Positions 22,366-33,810 of a stretch of 64,000 nt of DNA are shown one piece after another. Position numbers and translations under genes: made by a program. Source of the stretch: Orientallactaga sibirica (lineage: Eukaryota > Chordata > Mammalia > Rodentia > Dipodidae); the NCBI GenBank assembly GCA_036365145.1, contig JAEOAD010000012.1, positions 42,538,501-42,602,500 on the forward strand, in the 5' to 3' direction. Below the pieces are notes generated by a model that saw only the letters and a program-made list of their open reading frames with translations, was not told where the DNA came from and searched no databases. The first letter of the stretch is position 1; every line of letters starts with the position of its first letter.

Positions 22366-22761
22366 AGTGATCAGAATATGCATTACAATTTTGGAAACCT
22401 TAAAACTTTGAAATATAAAATTCTTTATGATTTATGCAAAAAATGAACAGAAACCTGCAAATTTCATCATATACAAGTTTATAATTTATTTTAATGCTCA
22501 TGAGATAGCTGATTGGTCTGGAACTGATGGGTGCAACCACACCCAGCTAATACAATTTTATTAATTGAGTAAAATAAGTAAAAATAAATTCATAGTTATT
22601 GCTGCAAATGCCCTATATTCACTTAAACCTAATTGTTACTTATATCATGATTAGTCAAGTAAATATTCCATAATTTTATACTTATTTTATATTACACTTC
22701 TTTCAAGTATGGACACATCAGGTACTCCTTGGCTTCTTGAAAAATTTTAAGTGAAAAATTA

Positions 22762-22857
22762 GCAAACATGTATTGAATACTTTTCTTTAGATCCTTTGTT
22801 TAAAATTATGTTTGCAAACATGTATTGAATACTAAGATTGTATTTTCTTTAGATCCT
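22762..22857. repeat. 52-bp-offset local tandem duplication
   Basis: Bases 22762-22795 (gcaaacatgtattgaatac...ttttctttagatcct) recur at 22814-22857 with identical wording apart from a 10-bp insertion (taagattgta) in the second copy. Confidence 0.9.
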
Positions 22858-22970
22858 AATTGAATAAAGATGATTTTGTCCATTATATAAAATTCCTTTA
22901 GATCTCATCTTCCATATCATTTCAGAATTTTGATGGCCTCAGCTTCATCTGTCAAGGATAGGAAATTTGG

Positions 22971-22989
22971 TTTCCTTTCTTTCTTTCCT

Positions 22990-23025
<36 letters not shown>

Positions 23026-23054
23026 TTTTTCTTTCTTTCTTTCCTTTCTTTTTT
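22971..23054. repeat. (CTTT)n pyrimidine tract
   Basis: 84 nt of C and T only, mostly TTTC units, ending where a GTTTGTTT run and an antisense B1 begin. It is likely an expansion of the B1 A-tail. Confidence 0.95.
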
Positions 23055-23205
23055 GTTTGTTTGTTTTTTGTTGTTGTTGTTGTTTTTAGATGTATTGTCT
23101 CACTCTGGCCCAGGCCGACCTGGAATTAACTATGTAACTATGTAGTCTCAGGGTGGCATCAAACTCATAGCAATCCTCCTACCTCTCTCTCCCAAGTGCT
23201 GGATT
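23055..23205 (-). mobile_element. B1 SINE
   Basis: Antisense B1 with tail (gttgttgttgttgttttta), 'gacctggaattaactatgta' and 'ctcagggtggcatcaaactc'. It has a 10-bp tandem duplication (taactatg) in the core. Confidence 0.87.
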
Positions 23206-23893
23206 TTTTAATCAGCTACCTCTTGTATGATCTGGAGGATGGATTTTGTCTTATCTTTGTCCTATTTCTGCCTCATTTAATGTCTGGTTTTTTTGATTGT
23301 GATTAAAATGTCAAATGTAGTCAAGTGATGAGTTATCTTTTAATAATAGTAGTATTGACACACTATCACTTGAAAGACTGAGGCATGATGATTGCCATGA
23401 TTTTGAGGCCATCCTGGGATAAGAAGTGAGATATATATGTGAGAAGTACTGTCAGAAACCTTTGGTGAGGAGCACCTTGGTGAGGATGATTCTGGTCTGG
23501 AAAGCAAGCCTCTGCCTTTCAGCTGAGGATCCTGAGCCCTTCTGCTGTTGTCCACTGCTTCATGAATTTTGACTTGATCAAGGATATTTAGTTTTATGAT
23601 TCTATTCAGCCCCTACAGTTTTTAAAGCTCTCGTTGTTTTTCACATAGTTTTTTTGATTGTGATTAAAATTACCAGAGTTATTTATTAGGCCACTTCCTA
23701 AGCATAACTGTTTTTGCAAAATGAATTAAAATTAAATATGGTTATCATCATGAAATAAGTTTGAATTAAAATTAAATATTAATGAAATCCTGAAAGTGGC
23801 AAAACTGTTTATTATAAATGAGATTTATCATTATCATTGGCTGTATGCTTCCCACCCCCAGCCACTCATCAGAAACAATTGAAATTAGCTCAG

Positions 23894-24057
23894 AGGTATC
23901 CTCTGAGCCTATTTAACCAGCGAAGATCACTCTGCACTATTAGTTCACAAGTTCTTCTCAGCTACTTAACCAGCAAAGATTACTCCACACTGTTAGCTGA
24001 CAGGTATCCTCTGAGCTATTTAACTGGTGAAGATTAGCCTGAACCATGGTCAGTGAC
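23894..24057. repeat. three-unit ~54-bp tandem repeat
   Basis: Units at 23894-23948, 23949-24001 and 24002-24057. Each follows the plan (A)GGTATCCTCTGAGC-TATTTAACCAG-(C/A)GAAGATTACTC and then a variable end near TTAG. Units 1 and 3 share the first 14 bases exactly; unit 2 is the most diverged. Confidence 0.8.
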
Positions 24058-25829
24058 TCTATGAATATTTTTAGGAGCTTCACAGCTATCACCAAAGATC
24101 ACATCTCTCACATCTGTGAGACCAAAGACTCCAATTATCTGTTTGTCACCAGCAGCAAATGCACATCTTGGACATATAAAAGGGTCATATTGAAGCCCTC
24201 TCATCTTTTACATTTTTGCATACAATTATTTAACAATCCATATCCCAAAAATCTCTAAATTGGGCTTAGTTTTTAGAACACTTTGCCACAGATAAATGTT
24301 AAAAAAATGTCTGAAAGCATTTTCAGGGCATTTTACTATAATGAGCTGGGAGTCTTAAGCTTTCTTAGTATTATAACCCAGTCAAAGCCTAGAGTATATT
24401 TCTGGATTTTCCGATGATATCTTCTGTTCTGGTAGGCATATGCTAGTTTACTCAAGGTTAGACAGTGACTTAACATGTTCATTTGATCTGCTGAGGGTAG
24501 ACTCATAGATGTTGTCCTTGGGATAAGGATTTATAGGGAACTACTACACAAGGTACTTCTGAGAAGTACAAATCTCTCGAGGCATTAAGGGCAGCACTGT
24601 CGCTCTTGTGGATGGCAAACTTTTCTTAGAGACTTTTAAATTGTGCAGCATAAATCAAAAGCAAATTTGTAACCTTCTAGTGCCAAATTTGTGTTTCAGC
24701 ACTGAAGGAAAAAATGTTTTAATATTAATGTCTAATGCCTGAAAGTGCTGAGTAGAAAGTAGAAGAGAGGTATTTTGATATCACTCGGTAGGTTTGATCC
24801 ATTTTCATAGCAAACAGCCTGGATTCTTGAATTACAAAATTGTGATATTTGTTATGTTACATGAATTTGCATTTCAACATTCTTTTTGTGAGAATTGAGA
24901 ATCAGTAGTCTAAATTTCCAAATATATGTATAAATTTGTTTGAATAAGTCCATTATTTGTGTTCTTTGGTATCTCATGGATGAAAAGTTGTAACTGCCTT
25001 AGTAGTTATGTTCGCTGCTCATATATAATGTAAACTGCAGTTTTTATGATTCTCTGTTTTGAAGCATATGCCTGAGATTTCATAGGAACTGGCTCAGAAA
25101 GTCCCAAGAATTTGAAAGACATACCTGTTCATGAATGATTTATTTAGGTAGTTCTTCCCTCAAATGTCCATTTACACCACCTTTACTTAAATGAATTTGT
25201 AGGAAGTACTTTTAACATGAGAGACTGAATATTCTAATCTTAGATTCCAGTATGGGAATATTTTTAACCTAGTGTTTCTCTTTTCATGAATTTGATTTGT
25301 CCCTTCTAATGCTCATAGGAGGCATTTGCATATGTAAGTAGAGTGCTTCTTTGAGTATAACCTGAGAGACTACCCAAATCAGAATCGCCTAGGATGTTTT
25401 GTTTAAAATTGCATATTGCTTGAGCAACCTGAGAACTTTCATTTTGTTAAGCACTTCATATGTTGCTAATATGCACAACCATGTGAAAGATATTACAGAG
25501 AAGACCAAGAAGGATCTTACATAGGGAGACCTCTTTTGAAGCTAGAGGAACTGTGACTTATCAATAAGTAGACTGTCCTTTGCATCCTAGCATCACGGGC
25601 TCATCATACAAAAACAGGACAGGAGGGCATCAGTTATATATATTTTAAAACATTACTTTAATCATTGCTATTCCACTTAATAGCTTAATAAACAAAACAC
25701 ATATCTCAAGTATCTAAGACAGTTTACCAAACTTGGAAAGGTACTGGGGGAGGGAGTCTTAAAAGGAGATACTCTTACATTCAAAAGATAATGTAGGAAC
25801 ATATCCATTGTACACATAATTCTAAGGTG
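24058..25829. other. intron, no recognisable element
   Basis: About 1.8 kb with no repeat or exon that I recognise. Open frame 24046-24258 is unsupported. Confidence 0.45.
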
Positions 25830-26189
25830 CTCAGTGGGTTAAAAACTAAAAATGGAATTACCATATGACTCAGCTATACCAGTTTTAGGTAAATACCCAA
25901 AGGACTCTAAGTCAATAAAATCCAGAAATACATGCATATCCTTGTTCATCATTGCACTTTTCACAATAGCCAGGAAATGGAACAAGCCTAGGTGTCTATC
26001 AGCAGATGAGTGGAGAAAGAAAATGTGATGTCTATATAAAAAGGAATTTTATGTAGCTATAAAGGAAAATGGAATCATGATATTTAAAGGAAAATAGATG
26101 GAACTGCAAATAATTATGTAAAATGAAATAAATCAAACTCCAAAGAACAAACACCATGTTTTCTCTTACATGCAAACCCTACATTGAAT

Positions 26190-26236
<47 letters not shown>

Positions 26237-26545
26237 TTAGGAGTTCACGAAACTTGAAAGGAGATCATGAGACAGGAGGAAGAGACGTTAAGGAAGGGGA
26301 GAAAAAGAGTGCAGTGGGACACATTAACAAGAGAGCAAAGGGAGGATTAATGGGAAAGGAAGGGAACCAACAGGGTGTTTAGGTAGGGAAGAATCATGAG
26401 GGCTGGGAGTGGAGAGGATATAATCTCTCTCTCTCTTTCTCTCCCTCTCACACACACATACACACATATATATATATACCAAAATGCTATTTTGAAACCC
26501 ATTATGTTGTACACTAACCTAAAATTTTAATAAAGGTAAACCTAA
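25830..26545 (+). mobile_element. L1 fragment: ORF2 C-terminus and 3' UTR
   Basis: aatggaattaccatatgact and 'gtaaatacccaaaggactct' through 'cacaatagccaggaaatgga' are the L1 ORF2 C-terminal coding, in diverged form with stops. A (GT)n run (about 26191-26235), a purine-rich 3' UTR with 'aggatataat', CT/CA/TA repeats (26426-26478) and 'taataaaggtaaacc' follow. It is a 5'-truncated, inactive copy. Confidence 0.82.
26191..26235. repeat. (GT)n microsatellite
   Basis: About 22 GT units within the L1 3' region. Confidence 0.97.
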
Positions 26546-26654
26546 AAAGTTTGTTTGTCCTAATAGAAGACATGACAGTGTTTAGTTGGAAGGTAACTTG
26601 GCTTTAAACCAGGAATAATTTGCAACTTTTTTAGTATTCCTAGTAGGTAGTGCC

Positions 26655-27175
26655 AACCTGGCTTACTTCAGCAATTTTTTAATTTATTCTTATGTATATT
26701 ATTCTGGTTTTACATTCATAGTGGTGACTCCATTATTCTCCTCCCTGTCTTCCCTCTTCCATAGGGACCCTCATCAATGGGGAATGTGGTTCACACAATG
26801 TGGGGGTAGTCAAGAGCTATGGGGGATAGGCCAAGTCTCTGTGCATAATGCCCCAACTTGTGGCTCTAACATTCCTTCTGCCCCCTCTTCTGCAAATTTC
26901 CCTGAGCCACATTGGGGTCATTTTAGCTCTACTTCAGTGATGAGGTTTTGGGAGCCTCTGTTTCTCTGGATATCTGGCTTAGTGGGAGTTAGATGTTCTC
27001 TGTGTTTATCTCCTTCAACCTTTTTCTGGTGTCATGATCCCCAAGAGCACTGAACTCTTGCCCTTCCTGCACATTACTCTGTGGTTTCAGCTGGAGCCCT
27101 GGTGAGGTGTGATTGGCTGATCCTCCCTTCAGGTTCGTTGTCCATCTGGAAAAAATAAACAAATTCTCTTCAGCA
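26655..27175 (-). mobile_element. L1-type 3' UTR copy, 5'-truncated
   Basis: The T-rich left end (tattattctggttttacatt) is the reversed A-tail. The body includes 'gggaccctcatcaatgggga', 'tgtctctgtgcata'-type wording, 'cacattggggtcattttagc' and 'tttcagctggagccctggtg'. The same ~500-bp sequence occurs at 40208-40775, 48079-48632 (sense), 54835-55335 and, shorter, 61110-61235: one common A-rich end and different truncation points, as in LINE retrotransposition. Confidence 0.72.
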
Positions 27176-27977
27176 ATTTTTAACAAAGAAGAAAATGGGC
27201 ATTTTTAGGTTTTCTGATTGTGCTGTTATGTTAGTAAGCTGTTTGTTACTATAACAAAGTTCTTCTTGCAAGTTCTGTATAAGAGAAAGAAAATCTACTT
27301 GGATCATAGTTTGAAAGCCAATTCTAAAATCAGACATCCCTATTAGTTAGGGACTCTCAGAAGAGTGGCATTTGTAGCAGGCCGACATATCAGAGTGGCT
27401 GCTCACATCATATGACAAGAATCAAAGACTAATGTAATAAAGCAAGGAGGGTTTTGCATTCTCCTTAAAAACATGAGCTCAGTATTCTAAGACATTCTCT
27501 GAAGTATCTCTTTTAAGAGATCCATGGCATCCCCCAGTTCTTCTACTTCTACTCTGGGATGAAGGTTTTAGCCTATGAACTCCTGGGAGAATATTATCCA
27601 TATTCAATCCCTAGCAGCTATGATGCACTTTGAGGAAAACAGGAACTTTGAAAGACGGAAGAGGGAAAAAAAGGTAAATTTTGTTTCAGCAAGGATAACT
27701 GTGAACAATAAGGCTGCTAAAAAGAGTAAATTCTGCTAATTTGGAACCCTATAATTTCATCTTTTGTCAATTTCTTCAAGATTTGTCAAAACTCCATCAT
27801 ACAGAATTGATTGGGTTGATTTCTCATCTTTTGTAAGTACATATTATTGGCCACTCTTGGTGCCTTTTGTTATCCACTTAGAGACATAGCTATTCAGTTG
27901 TAGTAGTCTGCCTGGTTTCTAAGAGATGGAGAGCATCTTACATATCATTCATCTCACCCTTCATAATCATGCAGCGC
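27176..27977. other. intron; possible old transposon pieces
   Basis: 'gctgtttgttactataacaa' near 27239 resembles a reversed hAT/LTR-type mammalian repeat end, but the similarity is weak. Nothing else supported. Confidence 0.35.
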
Positions 27978-28330
27978 ATGGTGGTTTGAATGTGAATGTA
28001 GGTCCCCCATAGCCTCAAGTGTTTTTGATTGAGGTTAAGTTTCCTACTTAAGTCTCTAGCAGCCTGCTAGAGAAGATGTCACTCAGGCAGATCTTGATGC
28101 CAGCCCAAAGTATGGAGAGAGCACTTTGAATTTCTGGTGATTCATGCTTGCTTGTGGTGCTGGCTGTTGGGTTGTTTCCTTCTGTTTTGATCTTTGAAAG
28201 GGAGCCAGATTCTTCTGCCATTGATGGAATGTCCCCTGGATTTCTAAGGTTAAATAATCCTTTTCTCCCATAAACAGTGTCTGGTTGGATGTTCATCCCA
28301 GCAGTGAAGCTGACTACAACCTCCCTCTTC
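27978..28330 (+). mobile_element. possible hAT-type (URR1-like) repeat
   Basis: The left end gtggtttgaatgtgaatgta, 'tcccccatagcctcaagtgt' and right end 'ccagcagtgaagctgactac' follow the plan of the element at 16046-16640. The middle differs. Confidence 0.4.
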
Positions 28331-29679
28331 TTGATGCTTTTATTCAATATGATTCAGAGCATATTTGAAGTGACATGCAAATTTTAAAAAGTATACTTTA
28401 TTGAAATAAATATTTTAATTTTATAGTCCATATTAGTCAGAGATCATAACTATTTACTTATCTGGAATTAGTGCATCACATATTCTATCTTTTTTTTTTC
28501 AAAAAAATCAAGTTCTGTTATATTGAACCATTGAGGTCGGTTATTTCATTTTATTATATTTGTGTCCTTATTCAAAAACAGTGATATAAAATAATCCTTT
28601 AGTGTTGATATAGCAGAACCCTGTGGATGGTCAGTTTGTGTGTGCTAAACCAAAGTCCAATTGACATGTACCATAATAAATAAAAATGATAATTAGTAGA
28701 TAACTACTAATAAGCCAAGAAGTCAACTGTTGCCAAATGTAGTAATATTTAAAAATAGTAATTTTCTAATAGATATATAGCCCAAGTACAGCCCATATGT
28801 TGGGAAATCTGATTTCTTTGCCATGGTCTCTCTGCCCTAAAAAATACTGACATCTGCATTTTGCATGCTACTTCACTGTTGTCACGTGTATAAACCTAGA
28901 AATGACCAGAGAATGAGACTATCCTAAGGTTAAAGGGTATGACTATTACTTGTGAATGTTTAGCTAGTTAAAAAAATGTAACCTTTTAAAGCCACTTTTA
29001 ATTTCTTCATTTAACTTTTTAAAATGTATGTTAATCTTTTCTGTATGCCAGAAATTAATTCCTGCCTGCTTTTTTTCTCTGTCATACATTTTGAACACTA
29101 ATGCGTGTCTGTTTAATTCGATTTCAGTTCTTAATTAGTAAGAGCCTTTTCTATCAAGATAGACAGAATTGGAATCCTCACTCTGTGAATTACTGACAGT
29201 TTGGTGAGGGTTTTTTACCAGAATTAAAGTAGAACACATATGTACTGTCCTCGCATAACTAATGAGTAGATGTCAGCAAGGTTGTTTCTGTTCTGTACCT
29301 TTTCTACCTGCACACTATGGACAGAGTTCCAGAATAAGTGTTGCATCATGGGTCTTTGCTGTGGATCATCTCGCATTTCACTGACTCCATCCATTTCCTT
29401 CTACCCAGACATCTTTACTGGACTGTCCCCAAACAAATGTGAAAGGCATCCTAGTGTCAAGTCTAAGCACAAGTGGAACAGGTGTAGCAGAGCTGTCTGT
29501 CCTTGTGCCAAAGAGGATGGAAGCTACTTTTGAGAAGCCCAATAGGTGCCCATTTAAAATAAGACAGTCTGCTTTCCCTACAAGAAAGTAAAAGTTTTGA
29601 GGTCAGTCTTGTCTATAGAAAAACTAAACTGGATCTTTTGGCGTTTGTTCTGTCAATGTAAGTTTAATTTTCCCCCTTT
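28331..29679. other. intron, no recognisable element
   Basis: AT-rich. The frame at 29270-29533 is a somewhat GC-richer stretch with many cysteines but no recognised domain. Confidence 0.45.
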
Positions 29680-29694
29680 TCAAAATTAATTTTT

Positions 29695-29970
29695 TTAATT
29701 TATTTTATTTTATTTATTTTTGGAGAGAGACACAGAGAGAGACAAAGAGGAGGAGGGAGGCAGAGAATGGGCGCGGCAGCAGTCTCTCAGCTGCTGTGAT
29801 AGAAATCCAGATGTGTGCGCCCCCTTGTGGGCAAGTGCAGCATTGCACCCTTGCATCACTTTGCATCTGGCTAAACGTGGGACCTGGAGATTGGTACAGC
29901 TGGAGATTGGAACCAGCGTTCTTAGGCTTAGGAGGCAGGCGCCTTAACCACTAAGCCATCTCTCCAGCCC
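29695..29970 (-). mobile_element. tRNA-derived rodent SINE, type B, with internal duplication and target duplication
   Basis: Antisense type B: tail and GA-rich part, 'gcattgcacccttgcatcac', then 'acctggagattggtacagct' and a second 'ggagattggaaccag' (tandem duplication of the B-box-like part), and head 'taagccatctctccagccc'. TCAAAATTAATTTTT is at 29680-29694 and 29971-29985. Confidence 0.94.
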
Positions 29971-30519
29971 TCAAAATTAATTTTTAAACAGCACATAGCA
30001 TAATGGTTTTCATTATTGCATTTTTGCACATATGTTGTTATACTTTGTTCTTATTTTCCATACCCTTACTTTCCTCCCAGCCTCCACAAGCCCTTCTTTC
30101 TGGACCCCTTTCCCTTCTTGAGTATTCCCATTCTGCTTTGATCTAATTCCATTGCCTTCACTGTCAATCTCCCTAACTTTCCTCCTCTTCTATTTCATAG
30201 GGTAAATTGAGGAATATTGTTCTTAGCTCTTTTTGGAAGTTTTGGTGGAGTTTGTTAGTAAATCTTTCCAGTCTTAGGCTTTTTTTTTTTTTTTTTTTTT
30301 TTTGGCCAATGTTTACAAATTGATTCATTTTTTTTTAGGTTTTCCAGTTTTTTGAACTTTGTTTTTTAAAGTATTCCCTCTTAATCTGTGCATTTCTATG
30401 AAATCTGTTTTAATCTCCTTTTTGTCTCACATTTTATTAGTTTGAGTCTTCCTTATCTTTGTGTGAATCTGTAATCATGTATAAGTAAGTACACATGTAT
30501 ATGGGTTCATATATGCTTA

Positions 30520-31079
30520 TCATCATATATGGTCCTTATGTGTGTGGAGTACAGAAGACAATTTTGGGTATTGTTCCTCAGATACCATCCACCTTTTTGT
30601 GACATAGAGTCCCATATTACCTTGTTGCACACCAAGTAGGCTAGACTGGCTATACAGAGAACCCCTTAATCTGCCTGTCTCAGCCTCTCCAGCACTAAGG
30701 TTGTAAGTGCACACACCATTCCCAGTTTTATAAGGATTTTATTTTTTAAATTTTGTTTATTTATTTTATTTATTTATTTGACAGCACCAGAGAGAGAGAG
30801 GGAGAGAGAGAGAAAGAGAGAGAGAGAATAGGTGCACCAGGGCCTCCAGCCACTGCAAACGAACTCCAGATACATGCACCACCTTGTGCATCTGACTTAC
30901 ATGGGTACTGGGGAATCGAGCCTCGAACCAGGGTCCTTATACTTCACAGGCAAGCACTTAACTGCTAAGCCATCTGTCCAGCCCCTCATAAGGATTTTGT
31001 ACATGAATTCTGGGGGTTGCCCTTTGGTCCTCCCGCTAGTGAGGCAAGCACTTTAAACATTAGGCTATCTTCCCAGCCC
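30520..31079 (-). mobile_element. long rodent SINE (B2/B3-superfamily-like), split by a type A SINE
   Basis: Antisense: 'ggagtacagaagacaatttt', then B1-like middle 'tgcctgtctcagcctctcca', and after the nested insertion 'gaattctgggggttgccctt' and head 'ttaggctatcttcccagccc'. The same organisation as 43087-43432 reversed. Confidence 0.65.
30741..30987 (-). mobile_element. tRNA-derived rodent SINE, type A, nested in the long SINE
   Basis: Antisense copy with a TTTA tail and (GA)n, body 'ccttgtgcatctgacttaca', head 'gctaagccatctgtccagcc'. ATAAGGATTTT lies on both sides (about 30730 and 30988), confirming insertion into the older SINE. Confidence 0.92.
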
Positions 31080-31374
31080 ATCTCAATTTCTTTTGTTTGT
31101 TTGATTTGGAATTTGCCAGTCTTGTTCAAGAAATTAACTCTTTGATTCTGTGTATTTCTTCTTTAGTATTTCTGCTCTTTTTTTTTTTTAAACTGCTTTT
31201 GGATTTATTTCTAACTTCTAGAGTTGCATTTTTAAACTTTCTGTTCTCTCTGTCTCTCTCACTGTTTGTGGGGGAAATGCTCTAGCAATTCAGTTCTCAA
31301 GTCTCTGCTCTTCTACAGGATTAGGGTTACAAATGCATGTGACCACACTCAGCTGTTTATGTAGAAGACATATT

Positions 31375-31605
31375 TGCTTGAGGGCTAACGTTGCGGTTGA
31401 GGAATCCAGCCCTAATGTGTGTTCAGACCCAGTCCCTTTTTGCTGCATCTCTCTCTGCTGCTGATATGTGATGAAATGGGCCAGCTTCCACCAACATGAT
31501 GAAAATTCCCCCTTGAAAATGTCAGCCTGATATTAACCCTTTCCCCCATAAGCTGCTTTTTGCCAAGTATTTTGTTCTAGAATGAGAAGCTAACTGCAAC
31601 AGGCA
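31375..31605 (+). mobile_element. possible hAT-type repeat fragment
   Basis: 'gatgaaaattcccccttgaa', 'tttcccccataagctgcttt' and 'ttctagaatgagaagctaac' resemble the right-hand part of URR1-like elements. Weak. Confidence 0.3.
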
Positions 31606-31679
31606 CAATCCTTTTGCTGCTTTAAATTATCTTGATAATATATTTCCTGGGAGCAGATATTCAGAGGGACCTTCTATAT

Positions 31680-31772
31680 GTTTGTTTGTATGCACGTATG
31701 TATATGTGTATATGTGTATGTATGTATGTGTATATATGTGTATATATGTATGTGTATGTATGTGTATGTATT
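31680..31772. repeat. TATG/TG-rich simple repeat
   Basis: Irregular tgtatatgtg and tatgtatg units over about 90 bp, adjoining the T-rich end of the next SINE. Confidence 0.9.
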
Positions 31773-31967
31773 TTTATAATTTATTTATACTCAGGGAGAG
31801 AGACAAATAGAGAAAATAGGTATGTCAGGACCTACAGCCATTGCAAACTAATACCAGATTCATGTGCCACTTTGTGCATCTGGCTTTTTGTGGGTACTGG
31901 GGAACCAAGCCTAGATTATTAGGCTTTGCAGACAAGCACCTTAACTCCCCAGCCAATTCTGTAGCCC
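31773..31967 (-). mobile_element. tRNA-derived rodent SINE, type A, diverged
   Basis: Antisense copy: 'ataatttatttatactcagg', body 'ctttgtgcatctggcttttt', head 'ccagccaattctgtagcccc'. More diverged than most type A copies. Confidence 0.8.
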
Positions 31968-33582
31968 CAGAAGGTCCTTTTTGATAATCATGTTTCTGAG
32001 CAAACACACTAACCAGCCAAAAATGATGGGATGGCAAGAGTTGCCCAAAGTGTTCTTTCTTCTCACAGAACTCATCAGATTGAATTTGTATTCGTCTGCT
32101 ACTTACATAAGGTAGCAATTCTTTCTTTAAAAAAGAAATTCAAAGAAAGTTAATGGAAATATAAGTGTTTCATGTTATTTTTTATTTACCATGAAAGTAT
32201 AGATGATTAATCTCCTGTCAAATATGAAAAGGTGATAATTAGGGATGAGGATAAAGGAAAAGAAATTTAGTTTCAAGGTTTTGTGCAAAGAAAATACACA
32301 CACTTATGCTTATATGGCAAATCTCAAGTCCTTGAGAGACATTTTGAAATCCTTCCTTAATTGCATGCAATTTGAACTATTCTGAATTGAAGGCTTCAAA
32401 TGTCCTTGTGTGGAGTAGAGTACCAGTGAAGGGGCCCTCACATTTTTAGATGTAAGAAAACATTAGATTAGTAAAACCTGCATCTTTGCAACTATGCTAA
32501 AGCCTATTTAATATTATTTAAAGTTATGAGTTCAGGGGAACTCAGAATTTCAGAAGTGGTGCTGGGTCCTGTGGAATCAGAACACATTTGAATTACAGAT
32601 GGGATTCCTCCTTCCTGATGTTGAAATGCTGGCCACACTTGTTTATGCTACTAAAGGGAGGTTGGTAGAGACAGCAGGTTACTCAGCACTGCACGTAATT
32701 GGGGTCAGCATTAAACAGAAGTGTACTCTCAGCTCTTCAAATCATCAGGTGGTAGTGTTAACTAGAAGGGGGAAAATAGATCATACAGAAAGGAAGAAAA
32801 TGTTGTGAATCTACTAGTCCATATTTGCCAAAGCTAATAGGTCCTGAAGAGAATAATGATTCAGCATCAGTGAGTTTTATAGGGATTCTAGCTTAAACAT
32901 ACTCTAAGCTAGGGGGTCTTCATAAGAATGCTGTCAGAATTGTCAAAATAGAAAGACATCCAGGTGAAAATTACTTGGTCTTACATTCCCAGTGCTCAGA
33001 TATACTGGAATTTAATTGTGTAAACCGAGAGCAGATCGTGAATTTTGCTTGCATCAAATCAAGGAGGATATCACTTATTCTCTTTCAACAGTTAGTGAGA
33101 CAATAATTACTGGACAATTTGATTACTAGACAGAGAAAAGAGGTGCCTGACCTCTTAGTTTACTCTACTTTTAAATTTTCATCTTTATAGAATTTCTCGT
33201 TTCCTGATTCCATTTCTTAGGTGTACTGAATTCTGCAGAATGTTGATATTGATGGACTATCAGTTATTCTTAGAAGTGTGAGGAGTTGAGAGTCCACATA
33301 GAGTTTACATTTCAATAACTGTAAAGTGATTTATAGGGCATTTCAATAAGTCAAATGAGCATTAATGAATTTGCTGTAATAAATAGATGATAAATAGAAA
33401 ACAGAAGATAAACACATGTTAAGTCCATCTTTCACTGTAAATGGGTCAGTTTCTACAGTGTATGTGTGTGCTAGTGAAACAAATGGTGTTTTCTTCATCC
33501 TCTATGGGCAGGAGCACATCTTTCTCTAAAGGCAAAATGGGAAAATGCAAGCATGAGAAGCATTTCACTGTGTGCTTAGCAG
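31968..33582. other. intron, no recognisable element
   Basis: About 1.6 kb with no supportable exon or repeat. The frame at 32599-32808 lacks splice signals and family resemblance. Confidence 0.45.
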
Positions 33583-33595
33583 GTTGGCATTTTTT

Positions 33596-33796
33596 AAAAT
33601 TTTTATTTTATTTATTTATTTATTTGAGACAGGGAGAGGGAGAATGGGCGCACCAGGACCTCTAGCCATTGCAAATGAAATCCAGACACATGTACCACCA
33701 TGTGCCTCTTGGTTTACTTGGGACCTAAATAATTGAACCTGTGTCCTTAGGCTTCACAGGCATGCGCCTTAACCGCTAAGCCATCTCTCCAGCCCC
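33596..33796 (-). mobile_element. tRNA-derived rodent SINE, type A, with target duplication
   Basis: Antisense: ATTT tail, 'gagacagggagagggagaat', head 'cgctaagccatctctccagc'. GTTGGCATTTTT is at 33583-33594 and again at 33799-33810. Confidence 0.93.
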
Positions 33797-33810
33797 AAGT
33801 TGGCATTTTT

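Larger units (their letters stand above)
30170..31245 (-). mobile_element. old L1 ORF2 fragment, interrupted
   Basis: Parts 30170-30500 and 31080-31245 have the typical antisense L1 ORF2 wording (for example 'tttattagtttgagtcttcc', 'caagaaattaactctttgat', 'gtatttcttctttagtattt'). A long SINE with a nested type A SINE sits between them. Strongly diverged; includes a poly-T run at about 30279-30303. Confidence 0.55.

Noticed and set aside
26655..27175. Repeat taken first as an L1 5' UTR
   Set aside because: All copies share the A/T-rich tail end and vary at the other end, which is the pattern of a LINE 3' end.
29270..29533. 87-codon Cys-rich frame as a small secreted protein
   Set aside because: No signal peptide-like start, no cysteine spacing of a known family, and no exon context.
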